Shown piece after piece: positions 26,069-34,386 of a DNA stretch of 64,000 nt; position 1 is the first letter of the stretch; every line of letters begins with the position of its first letter. Position numbers and translations under genes: made by a program. The stretch is from contig NZ_BJWG01000011.1 of assembly GCF_007990245.1 (NCBI RefSeq), positions 1 to 64,000 of the forward strand. Reading direction: 5' to 3'. Under the pieces are notes generated by a model, which did no database searches, was not told the origin of the DNA, and was given only the letters and a program-made list of their open reading frames with translations. This DNA comes from Cellulomonas composti. GTDB lineage: Bacteria > Actinomycetota > Actinomycetes > Actinomycetales > Cellulomonadaceae.

Positions 26069-26784
26069 CCAGGATCCTTCTCGTCGAGGACGAGGAGTCC
26101 TACCGCGACCCCCTGACCTACCAGCTCGAGCGCGAGGGGTTCGAGGTCGTCACGGCCGCGACCGGCCCCGAGGCGCTCGAGCGGTTCGAGGAGTTCGGTG
26201 CCGACCTGGTGCTTCTCGACCTCATGCTGCCCGGCCTGCCGGGCACGGAGGTCTGCCGGCAGCTGCGTGCGGTCTCCTCGGTGCCGGTCATCATGCTGAC
26301 GGCCAAGGACGACGAGATCGACAAGGTCGTCGGGCTCGAGCTCGGTGCCGACGACTACGTGACCAAGCCGTACTCGTCGCGTGAGCTGCTCGCGCGGGTG
26401 CGGGCGGTGCTGCGCCGACGCTCGCCCGCGGTCGAGGGCGGCACCGTCGAGCTCGACGAGGACGACGACCTGGTCGCCGGCCCCGTCCGGATGGACGTCG
26501 AGCGGCACACCGTGCGGGTGCGCGGCGCGCTCGTCGCCTTCCCGCTCAAGGAGTTCGAGCTGCTCGAGCTCCTGCTGCGCAACGCCGGTCGCGTGCTGAC
26601 GCGCGGCCAGCTGATCGACCGCATCTGGGGCTCCGACTACGTCGGAGACACCAAGACGCTCGACGTCCACGTCAAGCGTGTCCGCGCGAAGGTCGAGGAG
26701 GACCCCGCCAACCCGACGCTGCTGGTCACCGTCCGTGGCCTCGGGTACAAGCTCAACGACGAGCCCGGCGCGCCGCAGCCGTAG
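26065..26784 (+). CDS. regX3: Response regulator RegX3 (OmpR/PhoB family)
   Basis: A 239-aa regulator. The receiver domain (RILLVEDEESYRDPL at the start, phospho-acceptor Asp52 in LVLLDLMLPG, conserved Lys in YVTKPYSSREL) occupies about residues 1-120. After an acidic linker, the winged-helix DNA-binding domain ends KTLDVHVKRVRAKVEEDPANPTLLVTVRGLGYKL. It should bind the GTTCACC repeats found before phoU, senX3 and pstS. The GTG overlaps the senX3 stop (GTGA), so kinase and regulator are coupled; pstSCAB follows 158 nt later. Confidence 0.94.
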   Translation: MTRILLVEDEESYRDPLTYQLEREGFEVVTAATGPEALERFEEFGADLVLLDLMLPGLPGTEVCRQLRAVSSVPVIMLTAKDDEIDKVVGLELGADDYVTKPYSSRELLARVRAVLRRRSPAVEGGTVELDEDDDLVAGPVRMDVERHTVRVRGALVAFPLKEFELLELLLRNAGRVLTRGQLIDRIWGSDYVGDTKTLDVHVKRVRAKVEEDPANPTLLVTVRGLGYKLNDEPGAPQP

Positions 26785-26839
26785 CCGGACGCACCATCCC
26801 GCCTGACGCTCCCGCTCGCGTGCGGGTTCGTCGGCGAGC

Positions 26840-26857
26840 GTTCACCCGGGGTTCACC
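26840..26857 (+). promoter_or_regulatory. PHO-box direct repeat upstream of pstS
   Basis: GTTCACC at 26840-26846 and GTTCACC at 26851-26857 are identical and exactly 11 bp apart, about 85 nt before pstS. They are in direct orientation to pstS. Confidence 0.8.
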
Positions 26858-26895
26858 GAACGCCGGGCGAGTGGTCACGTCCAGGGGACAACCTG

Positions 26896-26923
26896 CTGGT
26901 GCGCACACCCCGGTGCGCACCAG
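26896..26923 (+). other. Perfect hairpin in the pstS 5' leader
   Basis: CTGGTGCGCAC (26896-26906) and GTGCGCACCAG (26913-26923) form an 11-bp perfect stem with a 6-nt loop. It ends about 20 nt before the pstS GTG, just upstream of the AGGACGG ribosome site. It could be an mRNA-stabilising 5' structure or a protein-binding palindrome. Confidence 0.7.
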
Positions 26924-26942
26924 AACGACAGGACGGACCACT

Positions 26943-28067
26943 GTGAAGCTCTCCCTCCACGGCCGTGTCGGGGCGGTCGCCCTTGCCGGCGTCCTCGCCC
27001 TCACCCTCACGGCGTGCGGAACGGACAACAACACCGACACGCCGGCCGCGACGGAAGGTGCGACGGACGACGCCACCGTTCCGGCCGCGACGCTGTCCGG
27101 CACGCTGAACGGCGGCGGCTCGAGCGCGCAGGAGAAGGCCCAGCAGGCGTGGATCGCCGGCTTCCAGACGGCCAACCCCGACAGCACGGTGAACTACACG
27201 ACGACCGACTCGGGCGCGGGCCGCAAGGGCTTCCTGGACGCCTCGCTCGACTACGCGGGCTCGGACAGCGCGCTCGACGACGACGAGTTCGCGGCCGCGG
27301 CCGACCGCTGCTTCGGCGGCTCGGCGCTCGACCTGCCCGTCTACATCAGCCCGATCGCGGTCGCGTTCAACATCGACGGCGTGAGCGAGCTCAACATGAG
27401 CGCGGACGTCGTCGCGAAGGTCTTCTCCGGCGCGATCACGACGTGGGACGACGCGGCGATCACGGCCCTGAACCCCGACGCGACGCTCTCGGGCCCGATC
27501 ACGGTCGTGCACCGCTCGGACGACTCGGGCACGTCGAAGAACTTCCAGGACTACCTGTCCAAGACCGCGCCCGACGCATGGACCTACGAGGTCTCGAACA
27601 CGTGGCCGGTGAGCGTCGGCCAGGGTGCCAACGGCACCTCGGGCGTCGTCCAGACGATCCAGGCCGCGACCGGCACAATCGGCTACGCGGACGCCTCCGC
27701 GGTCGGGTCGCTCGGCAAGGTCGCGCTCGGTGTGGGCGACGAGTTCAACGCCCCGACGGCGGAGGGCGCCGCCGCGACGGTGGACGCCTCGCCGCAGACC
27801 ACCGACCGCGCCGACGGTGACATCGTCATCTCGGTGGACCGCACCACGACGGCCCCGGGCGCGTACCCGGCGATCCTCGTGTCCTACCTCGTGGTCTGCA
27901 ACACGTACGACTCGCAGGACAAGGCGGACCTCGTGAAGGGCTACGCGAGCTACGTGGCCAGCGCCGAGGGCCAGACGTCGGCGGGGACGGCAGCGGGTTC
28001 GGCGCCGATCTCCGACGAGCTGCGCACGGCCGTCGTCGCGGCGATCGACTCGATCACCACGAAGTAG
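26943..28067 (+). CDS. pstS: Phosphate ABC transporter substrate-binding lipoprotein
   Basis: A 374-aa extracellular phosphate-binding protein. A lipoprotein signal peptide is evident: basic start, hydrophobic VGAVALAGVLALTL, lipobox LTAC with the acylated Cys at residue 25, then a Thr/Ala-rich linker. The binding-protein core has LNGGGSSAQEKAQQAWI, DSGAGRKGFLDASLDYAGSD, VVHRSDDSGTSKNFQDYL and GANGTSGVVQTI, which supply the phosphate-binding Ser/Asp/Thr residues typical of PstS. It is preceded by PHO boxes and a leader hairpin, and followed by an intercistronic hairpin that probably keeps its mRNA more abundant than the permease part. Confidence 0.96.
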   Translation: MKLSLHGRVGAVALAGVLALTLTACGTDNNTDTPAATEGATDDATVPAATLSGTLNGGGSSAQEKAQQAWIAGFQTANPDSTVNYTTTDSGAGRKGFLDASLDYAGSDSALDDDEFAAAADRCFGGSALDLPVYISPIAVAFNIDGVSELNMSADVVAKVFSGAITTWDDAAITALNPDATLSGPITVVHRSDDSGTSKNFQDYLSKTAPDAWTYEVSNTWPVSVGQGANGTSGVVQTIQAATGTIGYADASAVGSLGKVALGVGDEFNAPTAEGAAATVDASPQTTDRADGDIVISVDRTTTAPGAYPAILVSYLVVCNTYDSQDKADLVKGYASYVASAEGQTSAGTAAGSAPISDELRTAVVAAIDSITTK

Positions 28068-28085
28068 TCGGCCCCAGCTCGGCCG

Positions 28086-28130
28086 GTCGTCGTCCGGTGG
28101 GCGCCCTCGTGGCGGCCACCGGACGACGAC
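28086..28130 (+). terminator. Intercistronic hairpin between pstS and pstC
   Basis: A perfect 15-bp inverted repeat, GTCGTCGTCCGGTGG (28086-28100) and CCACCGGACGACGAC (28116-28130), with a 15-nt loop and no following T tract. In the 94-nt pstS-pstC gap it is likely a partial terminator or 3'-stabilising structure rather than a full stop. Confidence 0.7.
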
Positions 28131-28161
28131 TCACGATCCCCGCCCTGACAGGAGAGCTCCG

Positions 28162-29169
28162 TTGGCCTCGCCCGCGACAGCGATGACCCCGCCGGTCACA
28201 CCGGACCCCCCGCCTCGTCGTCGGCGGTCCCGGACCACCGACCGCGGGCTCGACCGCGCGTTCCGGTACCTCGCCGTGGGGTCCGGCATGCTGATCCTGG
28301 CGACGCTCGCGTCGGTCGCGATCTTCCTGGTCCTCGAGGCGCTTCCGGCGCTGACGCACGACGACCTGGCCTCGGAGATCGCGTGGATCCCCGAGGGCGG
28401 CAACCTCGGCGACGTCGTCGGCCCCCTGATCTTCGGCACGATCCTGGCGGCGATCGTCTCGCTCGGCCTGGCGGTGCCGGTCGCGGTCGGGATCGCGCTG
28501 TTCATCTCGCACTACGCACCGCGCAGGATGGCATCGGCCCTGGGCTACGTCGTCGACCTGCTCGCCGCGATCCCGTCGGTGGTCTTCGGCCTGTGGGGCG
28601 TGCTCGTGCTCGCACCCAAGGTCCAGCCCGTGTGGCAGTTCCTCGTGGACTACTTCGGCTGGATCCCGCTGTTCGCGGGCGACGAGCACGGCAACGCGTC
28701 CAACCCGCCACGCGTGCTCATGACCACCGCGCTCGTGCTCGCCGTGATGATCCTGCCGATCATCACGGCCGTGAGCCGCGAGGTCTTCCTGCAGACGCCG
28801 CGCCTGCACGAGGAGGCGGCCCTCGCCCTCGGTGCCACACGCTGGGAGCTCATCCGGATGGCGGTGCTGCCGTTCGGCCGCTCGGGCGTGACGTCGGCCG
28901 CGATGCTCGGACTGGGCCGCGCGCTCGGCGAGACCATGGCGGTCCTGATGATCCTGTCGCCCGGGTTCCTCTACTCGTTCAAGCTCCTCGTGGCGAGCCA
29001 GCAGCAGACGATCGCGGCGAACATCGCCGCGAAGTTCAACGACGCCGACGACATCGGCCGCTCGGCGCTGATCGCGACCGGTCTCGCGCTGTTCGTCATC
29101 ACCCTGCTGGTCAACCTCGGCGCACGCGCGATCGTCGCGCGGCGCAAGGACTTCTCGGGAGCGAACTGA
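28162..29169 (+). CDS. pstC: Phosphate ABC transporter permease PstC
   Basis: A 335-aa inner-membrane permease with six helices. The N-terminal cytosolic tail is Pro/Arg-rich. The ABC-permease EAA-type loop is visible as PRLHEEAALALGATRWELIRMAVLPFGRSG near residue 213. It forms the channel with PstA. I chose TTG at 28162 because AGGAGA lies 7 nt upstream; an ATG seven codons later is the alternative. pstA begins 1 nt after its stop. Confidence 0.94.
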   Translation: MASPATAMTPPVTPDPPPRRRRSRTTDRGLDRAFRYLAVGSGMLILATLASVAIFLVLEALPALTHDDLASEIAWIPEGGNLGDVVGPLIFGTILAAIVSLGLAVPVAVGIALFISHYAPRRMASALGYVVDLLAAIPSVVFGLWGVLVLAPKVQPVWQFLVDYFGWIPLFAGDEHGNASNPPRVLMTTALVLAVMILPIITAVSREVFLQTPRLHEEAALALGATRWELIRMAVLPFGRSGVTSAAMLGLGRALGETMAVLMILSPGFLYSFKLLVASQQQTIAANIAAKFNDADDIGRSALIATGLALFVITLLVNLGARAIVARRKDFSGAN

Positions 29170-29170
29170 C

Positions 29171-30127
29171 GTGGCCACCCTCGACACCGCCCCCGCCACG
29201 CCGTCCTCGGCACTGCGCGACGTGCTGAGCCAGGTCGACCCGAAGCGGCGCCGCAAGGACCGCGTCATGCAGGTGCTCGTCTACGGGGCGTTCGTCCTCG
29301 CGATGATCCCGCTCGTCTCGCTCGTCTGGAGCGTGATCAGCAAGGGCATCGGCCGGTTCGACCTGTACTTCCTCACGCACTCGATGCGCAACGTGTACGG
29401 CGGCATGGACGCCGGCGGCGTCTACCACGCACTGCTCGGCACGATCCTCATCACGCTGCTCACGGCGGTCATCTCGGTCCCGATCGGCATCGTCACGGCC
29501 GTCTACCTCGTCGAGTACGGCAAGGGGAGCCTGGCGCGGGCGGTGACCTTCTTCGTCGACGTGATGACCGGGATCCCGTCGATCGTCGCCGGTCTGTTCG
29601 CGTTCTCGCTGTTCTACCTCGTCGTGGGGCCGCAGTCGAAGAGCGGGCTCGTCGGCGCGGTCGCGCTGTCGGTCCTGATGATCCCCGTGGTCATCCGGTC
29701 GACCGAGGAGATGCTGCGGCTCGTGCCGAACGAGCTGCGCGAGGCCTCGTACGCGCTCGGTGTCTCGAAGTGGCTGACGATCATCCGCGTCGTGCTGCGC
29801 ACGGCGGTCGCCGGCATCACGACTGGCGTGATGATCGCGGTCTCACGCGTGATCGGCGAGACCGCACCGCTGCTCATCACGGTCGGCGCGACCGACTCGA
29901 TCAACGACGACGTGTTCCACGGCAACATGATGACGCTGCCCGTGTACGTCTACCGGCAGTACGCCGCGGGCCTTGTGCCCTGTGCGCCGGGCGACGACGC
30001 TTGCATCCCGACGATCAACTACGACCGCGCCTGGAGCGCGGCGCTCGTCCTGATCCTCGTCGTCATGCTGCTCAACCTCGTGGCGCGCGGCGTGAGCCGC
30101 TGGTTCGCGCCGAAGACCCGGGCCTGA
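29171..30127 (+). CDS. pstA: Phosphate ABC transporter permease PstA
   Basis: A 318-aa six-helix permease, partner of PstC. It shows [11 protein letters not shown] [51 protein letters not shown] and the EAA loop [34 protein letters not shown] near residue 180. The C-terminal loop carries two Cys ([12 protein letters not shown]) before the last helix. Its GTG starts 1 nt after the pstC stop. Confidence 0.94.
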   Translation: MATLDTAPATPSSALRDVLSQVDPKRRRKDRVMQVLVYGAFVLAMIPLVSLVWSVISKGIGRFDLYFLTHSMRNVYGGMDAGGVYHALLGTILITLLTAVISVPIGIVTAVYLVEYGKGSLARAVTFFVDVMTGIPSIVAGLFAFSLFYLVVGPQSKSGLVGAVALSVLMIPVVIRSTEEMLRLVPNELREASYALGVSKWLTIIRVVLRTAVAGITTGVMIAVSRVIGETAPLLITVGATDSINDDVFHGNMMTLPVYVYRQYAAGLVPCAPGDDACIPTINYDRAWSAALVLILVVMLLNLVARGVSRWFAPKTRA

Positions 30128-30149
30128 GACCCAGAGGAGACCCATCACC

Positions 30150-30929
30150 ATGGCACAGCGCATCGACGTCAAGGACCTCAACATCTACTACGGCGACTTC
30201 CTCGCCGTCGCCGGTGTCGAGATGTCCGTCGAACCGCGGTCCGTCACCGCGTTCATCGGCCCCTCGGGCTGCGGCAAGTCCACCTTCCTGCGCACGCTCA
30301 ACCGCATGCACGAGGTGATCCCCGGCGCGCACGTCGAGGGCACCGTCGCGATGGACGGCGTGGACCTGTACGGCGCGGGCATCGACCCCGTCGCGGTTCG
30401 TCGGCAGGTCGGCATGGTCTTCCAGCGCCCGAACCCGTTCCCGACGATGTCGATCGCCGAGAACGTGCTCGCGGGGATCAAGCTCAACAACAAGAGGATC
30501 TCCAAGAGCGACGCCGACGAGACCGTCGAGCGGGCGCTGACCAGCGCGAACCTCTGGAACGAGGTCAAGGACCGGCTGAACCGGCCGGGTTCGGGCCTCT
30601 CGGGCGGTCAGCAGCAGCGGCTGTGCATCGCGCGTGCGATCGCGGTCAAGCCGCAGGTGCTGCTCATGGACGAGCCGTGCTCGGCGCTCGACCCGATCTC
30701 GACGCTCGCGATCGAGGACCTCGTCTCGGAGCTCAAGGCCGACTACACGATCGTGATCGTGACCCACAACATGCAGCAGGCGGCGCGCGTCTCGGACCGC
30801 ACCGCGTTCTTCAACCTCAAGGCCACCGGGCAGCCGGGCCGACTGGTCGAGATCGACGACACCCCGACGATCTTCTCCTCGCCGCGCGAGCAGGCCACGG
30901 AGGACTACATCTCGGGCCGGTTCGGCTGA
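30150..30929 (+). CDS. pstB: Phosphate ABC transporter ATP-binding protein
   Basis: A 259-aa ATPase driving phosphate import. Walker [10 protein letters not shown] is near residue 37, the Q-loop is in [20 protein letters not shown] near 88, the signature LSGGQQQR near 149, Walker [15 protein letters not shown] near 170 and the switch His in [13 protein letters not shown] near 200. AGAGGAGA precedes the ATG by about 8 nt. It is last of the pst operon; a convergent lipoprotein gene ends 9 nt later. Confidence 0.97.
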   Translation: MAQRIDVKDLNIYYGDFLAVAGVEMSVEPRSVTAFIGPSGCGKSTFLRTLNRMHEVIPGAHVEGTVAMDGVDLYGAGIDPVAVRRQVGMVFQRPNPFPTMSIAENVLAGIKLNNKRISKSDADETVERALTSANLWNEVKDRLNRPGSGLSGGQQQRLCIARAIAVKPQVLLMDEPCSALDPISTLAIEDLVSELKADYTIVIVTHNMQQAARVSDRTAFFNLKATGQPGRLVEIDDTPTIFSSPREQATEDYISGRFG

Positions 30930-30938
30930 GCCGACCGC

Positions 30939-31460
30939 TCAGGAGGTCGGCGCGGGGCTGTACTGGGGGAGCGTGCCGTCCAGGACGGGCACCTGCACGG
31001 CGAGGGTGCCGCCGGGCTGGGTCGAGAGCGTGATCGGGGTGACCGCGCCGGCGGGGGCCGTGGTCGCCTCGGTGCGCACGTCCGCGTGCCCGTCGTCGTC
31101 GGTGCCGTCGAGCAGCACCGTCGCGCCGGCGGCGACGTCGACGGTCTCGCTCGAGGCGTCCGGGGCCGCGGTCGCGCCGGTCGGGTCGGAGACGTCGCCG
31201 AACGTGATCGTGACGGTGATGGAGTCGTCGGCGTGGTTCGTGAGGGCCCCGTGCAGGACGCCCGGCTCGCCCTCGGCGGCCGACAGGACCATGAGGTTGA
31301 CCGCGGTGATGTCGCCGAGCGCGGCGCTCACACCGTCCGAGGCGTCGTAGTGATCCTCGGTCTGGATCGGGTTCGTCGCGGAGCAACCGGCGAGCGCGGC
31401 GGCGAGCGCCAGAGCGGCAGTCGCGACGACGAGGGTGCGAGGGCGGCGCAGCGAGGTCAC
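30939..31460 (-). CDS. Secreted lipoprotein of unknown function
   Basis: A 173-aa protein with a lipoprotein signal peptide: MTSLRRPRTL, hydrophobic VVATAALALAAAL, lipobox LAGC with Cys26. The mature part is acidic, Thr/Ala/Asp-rich, with alternating hydrophobic residues suggesting a beta-sandwich (ITAVNLMVLSAAEGEPGVLHGALTNHADDSITVTITFGD). That pattern resembles the small copper-chaperone/DUF461-like lipoproteins of actinobacteria, but I see no conserved His/Met metal site. The GTG start is 7 nt after a TAGGCT -10 element. It converges on pstB and is divergent from carD. Confidence 0.7.
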   Translation of the reverse strand: MTSLRRPRTLVVATAALALAAALAGCSATNPIQTEDHYDASDGVSAALGDITAVNLMVLSAAEGEPGVLHGALTNHADDSITVTITFGDVSDPTGATAAPDASSETVDVAAGATVLLDGTDDDGHADVRTEATTAPAGAVTPITLSTQPGGTLAVQVPVLDGTLPQYSPAPTS

Positions 31461-31467
31461 GGCGCAC

Positions 31468-31473
31468 AGCCTA
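31468..31473 (-). promoter_or_regulatory. Leaderless-type -10 of the lipoprotein gene (TAGGCT)
   Basis: On the minus strand TAGGCT is followed by 7 nt and the GTG at 31460. Confidence 0.55.
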
Positions 31474-31579
31474 GCCGCCCGGGCCGGGGATGTGACTGCG
31501 TGTCAGGACCGGCCCGTGACCAGCGGGGATGCGCGCTCGAGCCGGGGGTCGGCGCGAAGGGGGCGAAAAGGTCCCGTGC

Positions 31580-31585
31580 TAGGAT
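31580..31585 (+). promoter_or_regulatory. -10 of carD (TAGGAT)
   Basis: TAGGAT lies about 27 nt before the carD ATG. This gives a transcript start near 31592 and a short leader carrying GAAAGGGGAC as ribosome site. Unlike its neighbours, carD is therefore leadered. Confidence 0.6.
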
Positions 31586-31612
31586 GGCCCTTGCGAAAGG
31601 GGACACCTGCAC

Positions 31613-32095
31613 ATGACCTTCACTGTTGGGGAGACCGTCGTCTACCCGCACCACGGTGCAGCGCTGATCGAAGAGATCAAGACCAGGACGATCCGCGGCG
31701 AGGACAAGCTCTACCTCAAGCTCAAGGTCGCACAGGGTGATTTGACCATCGAGGTCCCTGCCGAGAACGTCGACCTCGTGGGTGTTCGCGACGTCGTCGG
31801 CCAGGAGGGTCTGGACCGGGTCTTCGAGGTGCTGCGCGCCCCGTACACGGAAGAGCCGACGAACTGGTCGCGCCGTTACAAGGCCAACCTCGAGAAGCTC
31901 GCATCGGGTGACGTCATCCGCGTCGCCGAGGTCGTCCGGGACCTGTCCCGTCGCGACGCCGACCGCGGTCTGTCCGCGGGGGAGAAGCGGATGCTCGCCA
32001 AGGCCCGTCAGATCCTCGTCTCCGAGCTCGCACTTGCCGAGCACACGGAGGAGGAGAAGGCCGAGGCGATTCTCGACGAGGTCCTCGCGTCCTGA
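31613..32095 (+). CDS. carD: CarD-family RNA polymerase-binding transcription factor
   Basis: A 160-aa global regulator that binds RNA polymerase beta and stabilises open complexes, important for rRNA transcription in actinobacteria. The N-terminal RNAP-interaction domain ([22 protein letters not shown], then [19 protein letters not shown]) is followed by the helical DNA-binding domain ([32 protein letters not shown]). The conserved Trp that inserts at the transcription bubble is present in NWSRR. Length matches the family. ispD-ispF follow at 30 nt, a common actinobacterial order. Confidence 0.95.
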   Translation: MTFTVGETVVYPHHGAALIEEIKTRTIRGEDKLYLKLKVAQGDLTIEVPAENVDLVGVRDVVGQEGLDRVFEVLRAPYTEEPTNWSRRYKANLEKLASGDVIRVAEVVRDLSRRDADRGLSAGEKRMLAKARQILVSELALAEHTEEEKAEAILDEVLAS

Positions 32096-32125
32096 CCGAC
32101 TCCTGACCACGGGCCGGATCGCAGC

Positions 32126-32932
32126 GTGAGCAGCGACGTCGTCGTCGCGGTCCTGACTGCCGCCGGCAGCGGGTCGCGGCTCGGGCACGAGCTGCCCAAG
32201 GCGCTCGTGCCCGTCGGCGACGAGCCGCTCGTGCGGCACGCCGCACGCCGGCTGCTCGCGGCCGACGCGCTCGGGTGCGAGGTCGCGGCCGTCGTCGTGA
32301 CGGCGCCCGCGTCGTACGTCGACGAGTTCCGCGTCGCGCTCGCGGGTCTGCCGCGCGTCGTCGTGGTCCCCGGCGGCTCGACCCGGCAGGCGTCGGTCGC
32401 CGCGGGCCTCGCCGCGCTCACCGTGCCCCGCGATCGTTCCGCCGGTACCGACGGCCCTTCCGACGACGACCCTCCCGACGACGGCCCTTCCGACGACGAC
32501 GGCGTCGTCGTGCTCGTGCACGACGCCGCACGCGCGTTCGCACCGCCCGTGCTCGTCGCGCGGGTGGTCGCAGCGGTGCGCGCCGGCCACCCGGCGGTGG
32601 TCCCGGGCCTGGCCGTCGCGGACACGATCAAGCGGGTCGAGGCGCCCGACGCGTCCGGTGCCGCGCGCGTCGCGGACACCGTGCCGCGCGCGCAGCTGCG
32701 CGCCGTGCAGACCCCGCAGGGCTTCGACCTCACGCTGCTGCGCCGGGCGCACGCCGCCGCCGCGGACGCCGCGCACGACGAGACGCTCGCGGCGAGCGAC
32801 GACGCCGGGCTGGTCGAGCGGCTCGGTGAGCCGGTCTGGGTCGTGGCGGGTGACCCGCGTGCGGCGAAGGTCACGACGGCGCACGACCTGGCGATGGCCG
32901 CGTTCCTCGCGGCCGACGAGGAGGACGCGTGA
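32126..32932 (+). CDS. ispD: 2-C-methyl-D-erythritol 4-phosphate cytidylyltransferase
   Basis: Makes CDP-methylerythritol in the non-mevalonate isoprenoid pathway. It is 268 aa; the nucleotide-binding [18 protein letters not shown] is at about residues 10-27, [13 protein letters not shown] near 90, [10 protein letters not shown] near 130 and [14 protein letters not shown] near 195. An acidic insertion (about residues 105-127, repeats of DGPSDDD) lies between GLAAL and VVVLVHD where most homologues have a tight loop. The GTG start overlaps nothing; the stop overlaps ispF by 4 nt. Confidence 0.93.
   Translation: MSSDVVVAVLTAAGSGSRLGHELPKALVPVGDEPLVRHAARRLLAADALGCEVAAVVVTAPASYVDEFRVALAGLPRVVVVPGGSTRQASVAAGLAALTVPRDRSAGTDGPSDDDPPDDGPSDDDGVVVLVHDAARAFAPPVLVARVVAAVRAGHPAVVPGLAVADTIKRVEAPDASGAARVADTVPRAQLRAVQTPQGFDLTLLRRAHAAAADAAHDETLAASDDAGLVERLGEPVWVVAGDPRAAKVTTAHDLAMAAFLAADEEDA
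32451..32500 (+). repeat. Direct repeat encoding the acidic insertion in IspD
   Basis: ACGGCCCTTCCGACGACGAC occurs identically at 32451-32470 and 32481-32500 (30-bp period), with a related CCTCCCGACG between. It encodes GPSDDD-type repeats. Confidence 0.8.
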
Positions 32933-33417
32933 ACCTGCCCCGAACCGGCATCGGTGTCGACGTGCACGCCTACGACCCGGACCCCGCGCCCGGTGCGACG
33001 CTGCACCTCGCGGGACTGGCATGGCCGGACGAGCGCCCGCTCGCGGGGCACTCGGACGCCGACGTCGCCGCGCACGCCGCCGCGGACGCACTGCTCTCGG
33101 CGGCCGGTATCGGCGACCTGGGGTCGCACTTCGGCACGTCCGAACCGCAGTGGGCCGGTGCGGCCGGCACGGTGCTGCTCGCCGAGGCCGCGGCTCGCGT
33201 GCGCGCCGCGGGCTTCGTCGTCGGGAACGTCGCGGTGCAGGTGATCGGGAACCGGCCGCGGATCGGTCAGCGCCGTGCGGAGGCCGAGGCGGCGCTCTCG
33301 GCGGCCGCGGGCGCGCCCGTCGCGGTGTCCGCCACGACGAGCGACGGGCTGGGGCTGACGGGCCGCGGCGAGGGCGTCGCGGCGATCGCCACCGCGCTCG
33401 TCGTCCCGGCGCCCTGA
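32929..33417 (+). CDS. ispF: 2-C-methyl-D-erythritol 2,4-cyclodiphosphate synthase
   Basis: Forms the cyclic diphosphate intermediate of the methylerythritol pathway. It is 162 aa; the zinc ligands lie in GIGVDVHAY (D, H) near residue 8 and [28 protein letters not shown] near 38, with [14 protein letters not shown] near 99 and the C-terminal [21 protein letters not shown]. Two overlaps are notable: its start overlaps ispD by 4 nt, and its last 151 nt lie antisense to the 3' end of the EamA transporter gene. Confidence 0.94.
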   Translation: MNLPRTGIGVDVHAYDPDPAPGATLHLAGLAWPDERPLAGHSDADVAAHAAADALLSAAGIGDLGSHFGTSEPQWAGAAGTVLLAEAAARVRAAGFVVGNVAVQVIGNRPRIGQRRAEAEAALSAAAGAPVAVSATTSDGLGLTGRGEGVAAIATALVVPAP

Positions 33418-34313
33418 CCCGCCGGGACACCGGGACGTCGCGCGCTCGCCAGCAGCACGCCGGACACGACGAACACGCCCGCGACGAGCTCGACCGGCGG
33501 CGTCGACTCGTCGAGCAGCAGCCACGACGACGCGATGCCGACCACGGGCACCAGCATCGAGAACGGCGCGACGAGACCGGCGGGGTAGCGCCCCATGAGC
33601 GCCGTCCAGAGACCGGAACCACCGAGCGTCGCGACGAGCACGGTGAAGGCGAGGCCGCCCAGGGCCGCGAGCCCGCGCGGCGACCCGAGGTCGTCGAACG
33701 ACGCCGCGATGCGGTCGGGGCCCTCGACGAGCAGTGACAGCGCGAGCATCGGAAGCGGTGGGACCACCGACATCCAGGCGAGCAGGCGCAGGGGTTCGCC
33801 GGGTGCCGTGCGAACCGCGAGCCGGTTGCCGAGGTTGCCGACGGCCCACCCGAGCCCGCCGCACAGTGTCAGGAGCACAGGCACGAGGGTCGTGCCGCCC
33901 GCGAGGTCCGCGCGGTGCGCGGCGATCGCGGCGAGCCCGGCGACGGCGACCAGCACGCCGAGTGCCTGACGGCCGGACACGCGCTCGCGCAGCAGCGCCG
34001 CGGCGAGCACGACGGTGAACGGCGCCGAGGACTGCAGCACGAGCGAGGCCAGGCCCGTCGGCATCCCGGCGGACATCGCCCAGTACAGGAAGACGAACTG
34101 CAGCACGCCGAACCCCAGCCCGTACAGCAGCACCCAACGCCGCGGCGCACGGGGCGGGCGGACCAGCAGCACGGTCGGGACGGCGATGAGCGCGAACCGG
34201 AGTGCGACGAGGAAGAACGGCGGGAACTGCTGCAGCGAGAAGTGGATGGCCGGGAAGTTGAGGCCCCAGCACACGGCGACGAGCACGGCGAGCAGGCGGT
34301 CGCGCGAGGTCAT
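33267..34313 (-). CDS. EamA-family (DMT) small-molecule exporter
   Basis: A 348-aa membrane protein with ten helices in two EamA repeats: [24 protein letters not shown] at the start, [40 protein letters not shown] near residue 78, and the second repeat ending [39 protein letters not shown] near 285. RhtA/YdeD-type members export amino acids and metabolites; the substrate here is unknown. The last 48 residues, a Ser/Ala/Pro-rich tail, are encoded antisense to ispF. It is divergent from a LysR regulator that probably controls it. Confidence 0.85.
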   Translation of the reverse strand: MTSRDRLLAVLVAVCWGLNFPAIHFSLQQFPPFFLVALRFALIAVPTVLLVRPPRAPRRWVLLYGLGFGVLQFVFLYWAMSAGMPTGLASLVLQSSAPFTVVLAAALLRERVSGRQALGVLVAVAGLAAIAAHRADLAGGTTLVPVLLTLCGGLGWAVGNLGNRLAVRTAPGEPLRLLAWMSVVPPLPMLALSLLVEGPDRIAASFDDLGSPRGLAALGGLAFTVLVATLGGSGLWTALMGRYPAGLVAPFSMLVPVVGIASSWLLLDESTPPVELVAGVFVVSGVLLASARRPGVPAGQGAGTTSAVAIAATPSPRPVSPSPSLVVADTATGAPAAAESAASASARR

Positions 34314-34320
34314 GGCGACG

Positions 34321-34326
34321 AGTCTG
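34321..34326 (-). promoter_or_regulatory. Possible leaderless-type -10 of the EamA gene (CAGACT)
   Basis: On the minus strand CAGACT is followed by 7 nt and the ATG at 34313; no ribosome site is visible. Confidence 0.4.
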
Positions 34327-34339
34327 CGGGCGAGTCGTC

Positions 34340-34366
34340 GTTCAGCACCAGCGAAAGAAACTGAAC
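34340..34366. promoter_or_regulatory. Inverted repeat GTTCAG-N15-CTGAAC in the EamA/LysR divergent region
   Basis: GTTCAG at 34340-34345 and CTGAAC at 34361-34366 are perfect inverted arms, separated by 15 nt that include an AT-rich GAAAGAAA. Position between a LysR gene and its divergent target suggests the regulator's operator. Confidence 0.55.
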
Positions 34367-34374
34367 TGACGATG

Positions 34375-34380
34375 TAGCGT
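34375..34380 (+). promoter_or_regulatory. Leaderless-type -10 of the LysR gene (TAGCGT)
   Basis: TAGCGT, then 6 nt (CACTGC), then ATG at 34387; no ribosome binding site. Confidence 0.65.
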
Positions 34381-34386
34381 CACTGC

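Noticed and set aside
26811-26826. CCCGC-N6-GCGGG after regX3 as a terminator
   Set aside because: A 5-bp stem without a T tract is too weak in GC-rich DNA, and it sits close to the pstS PHO box.
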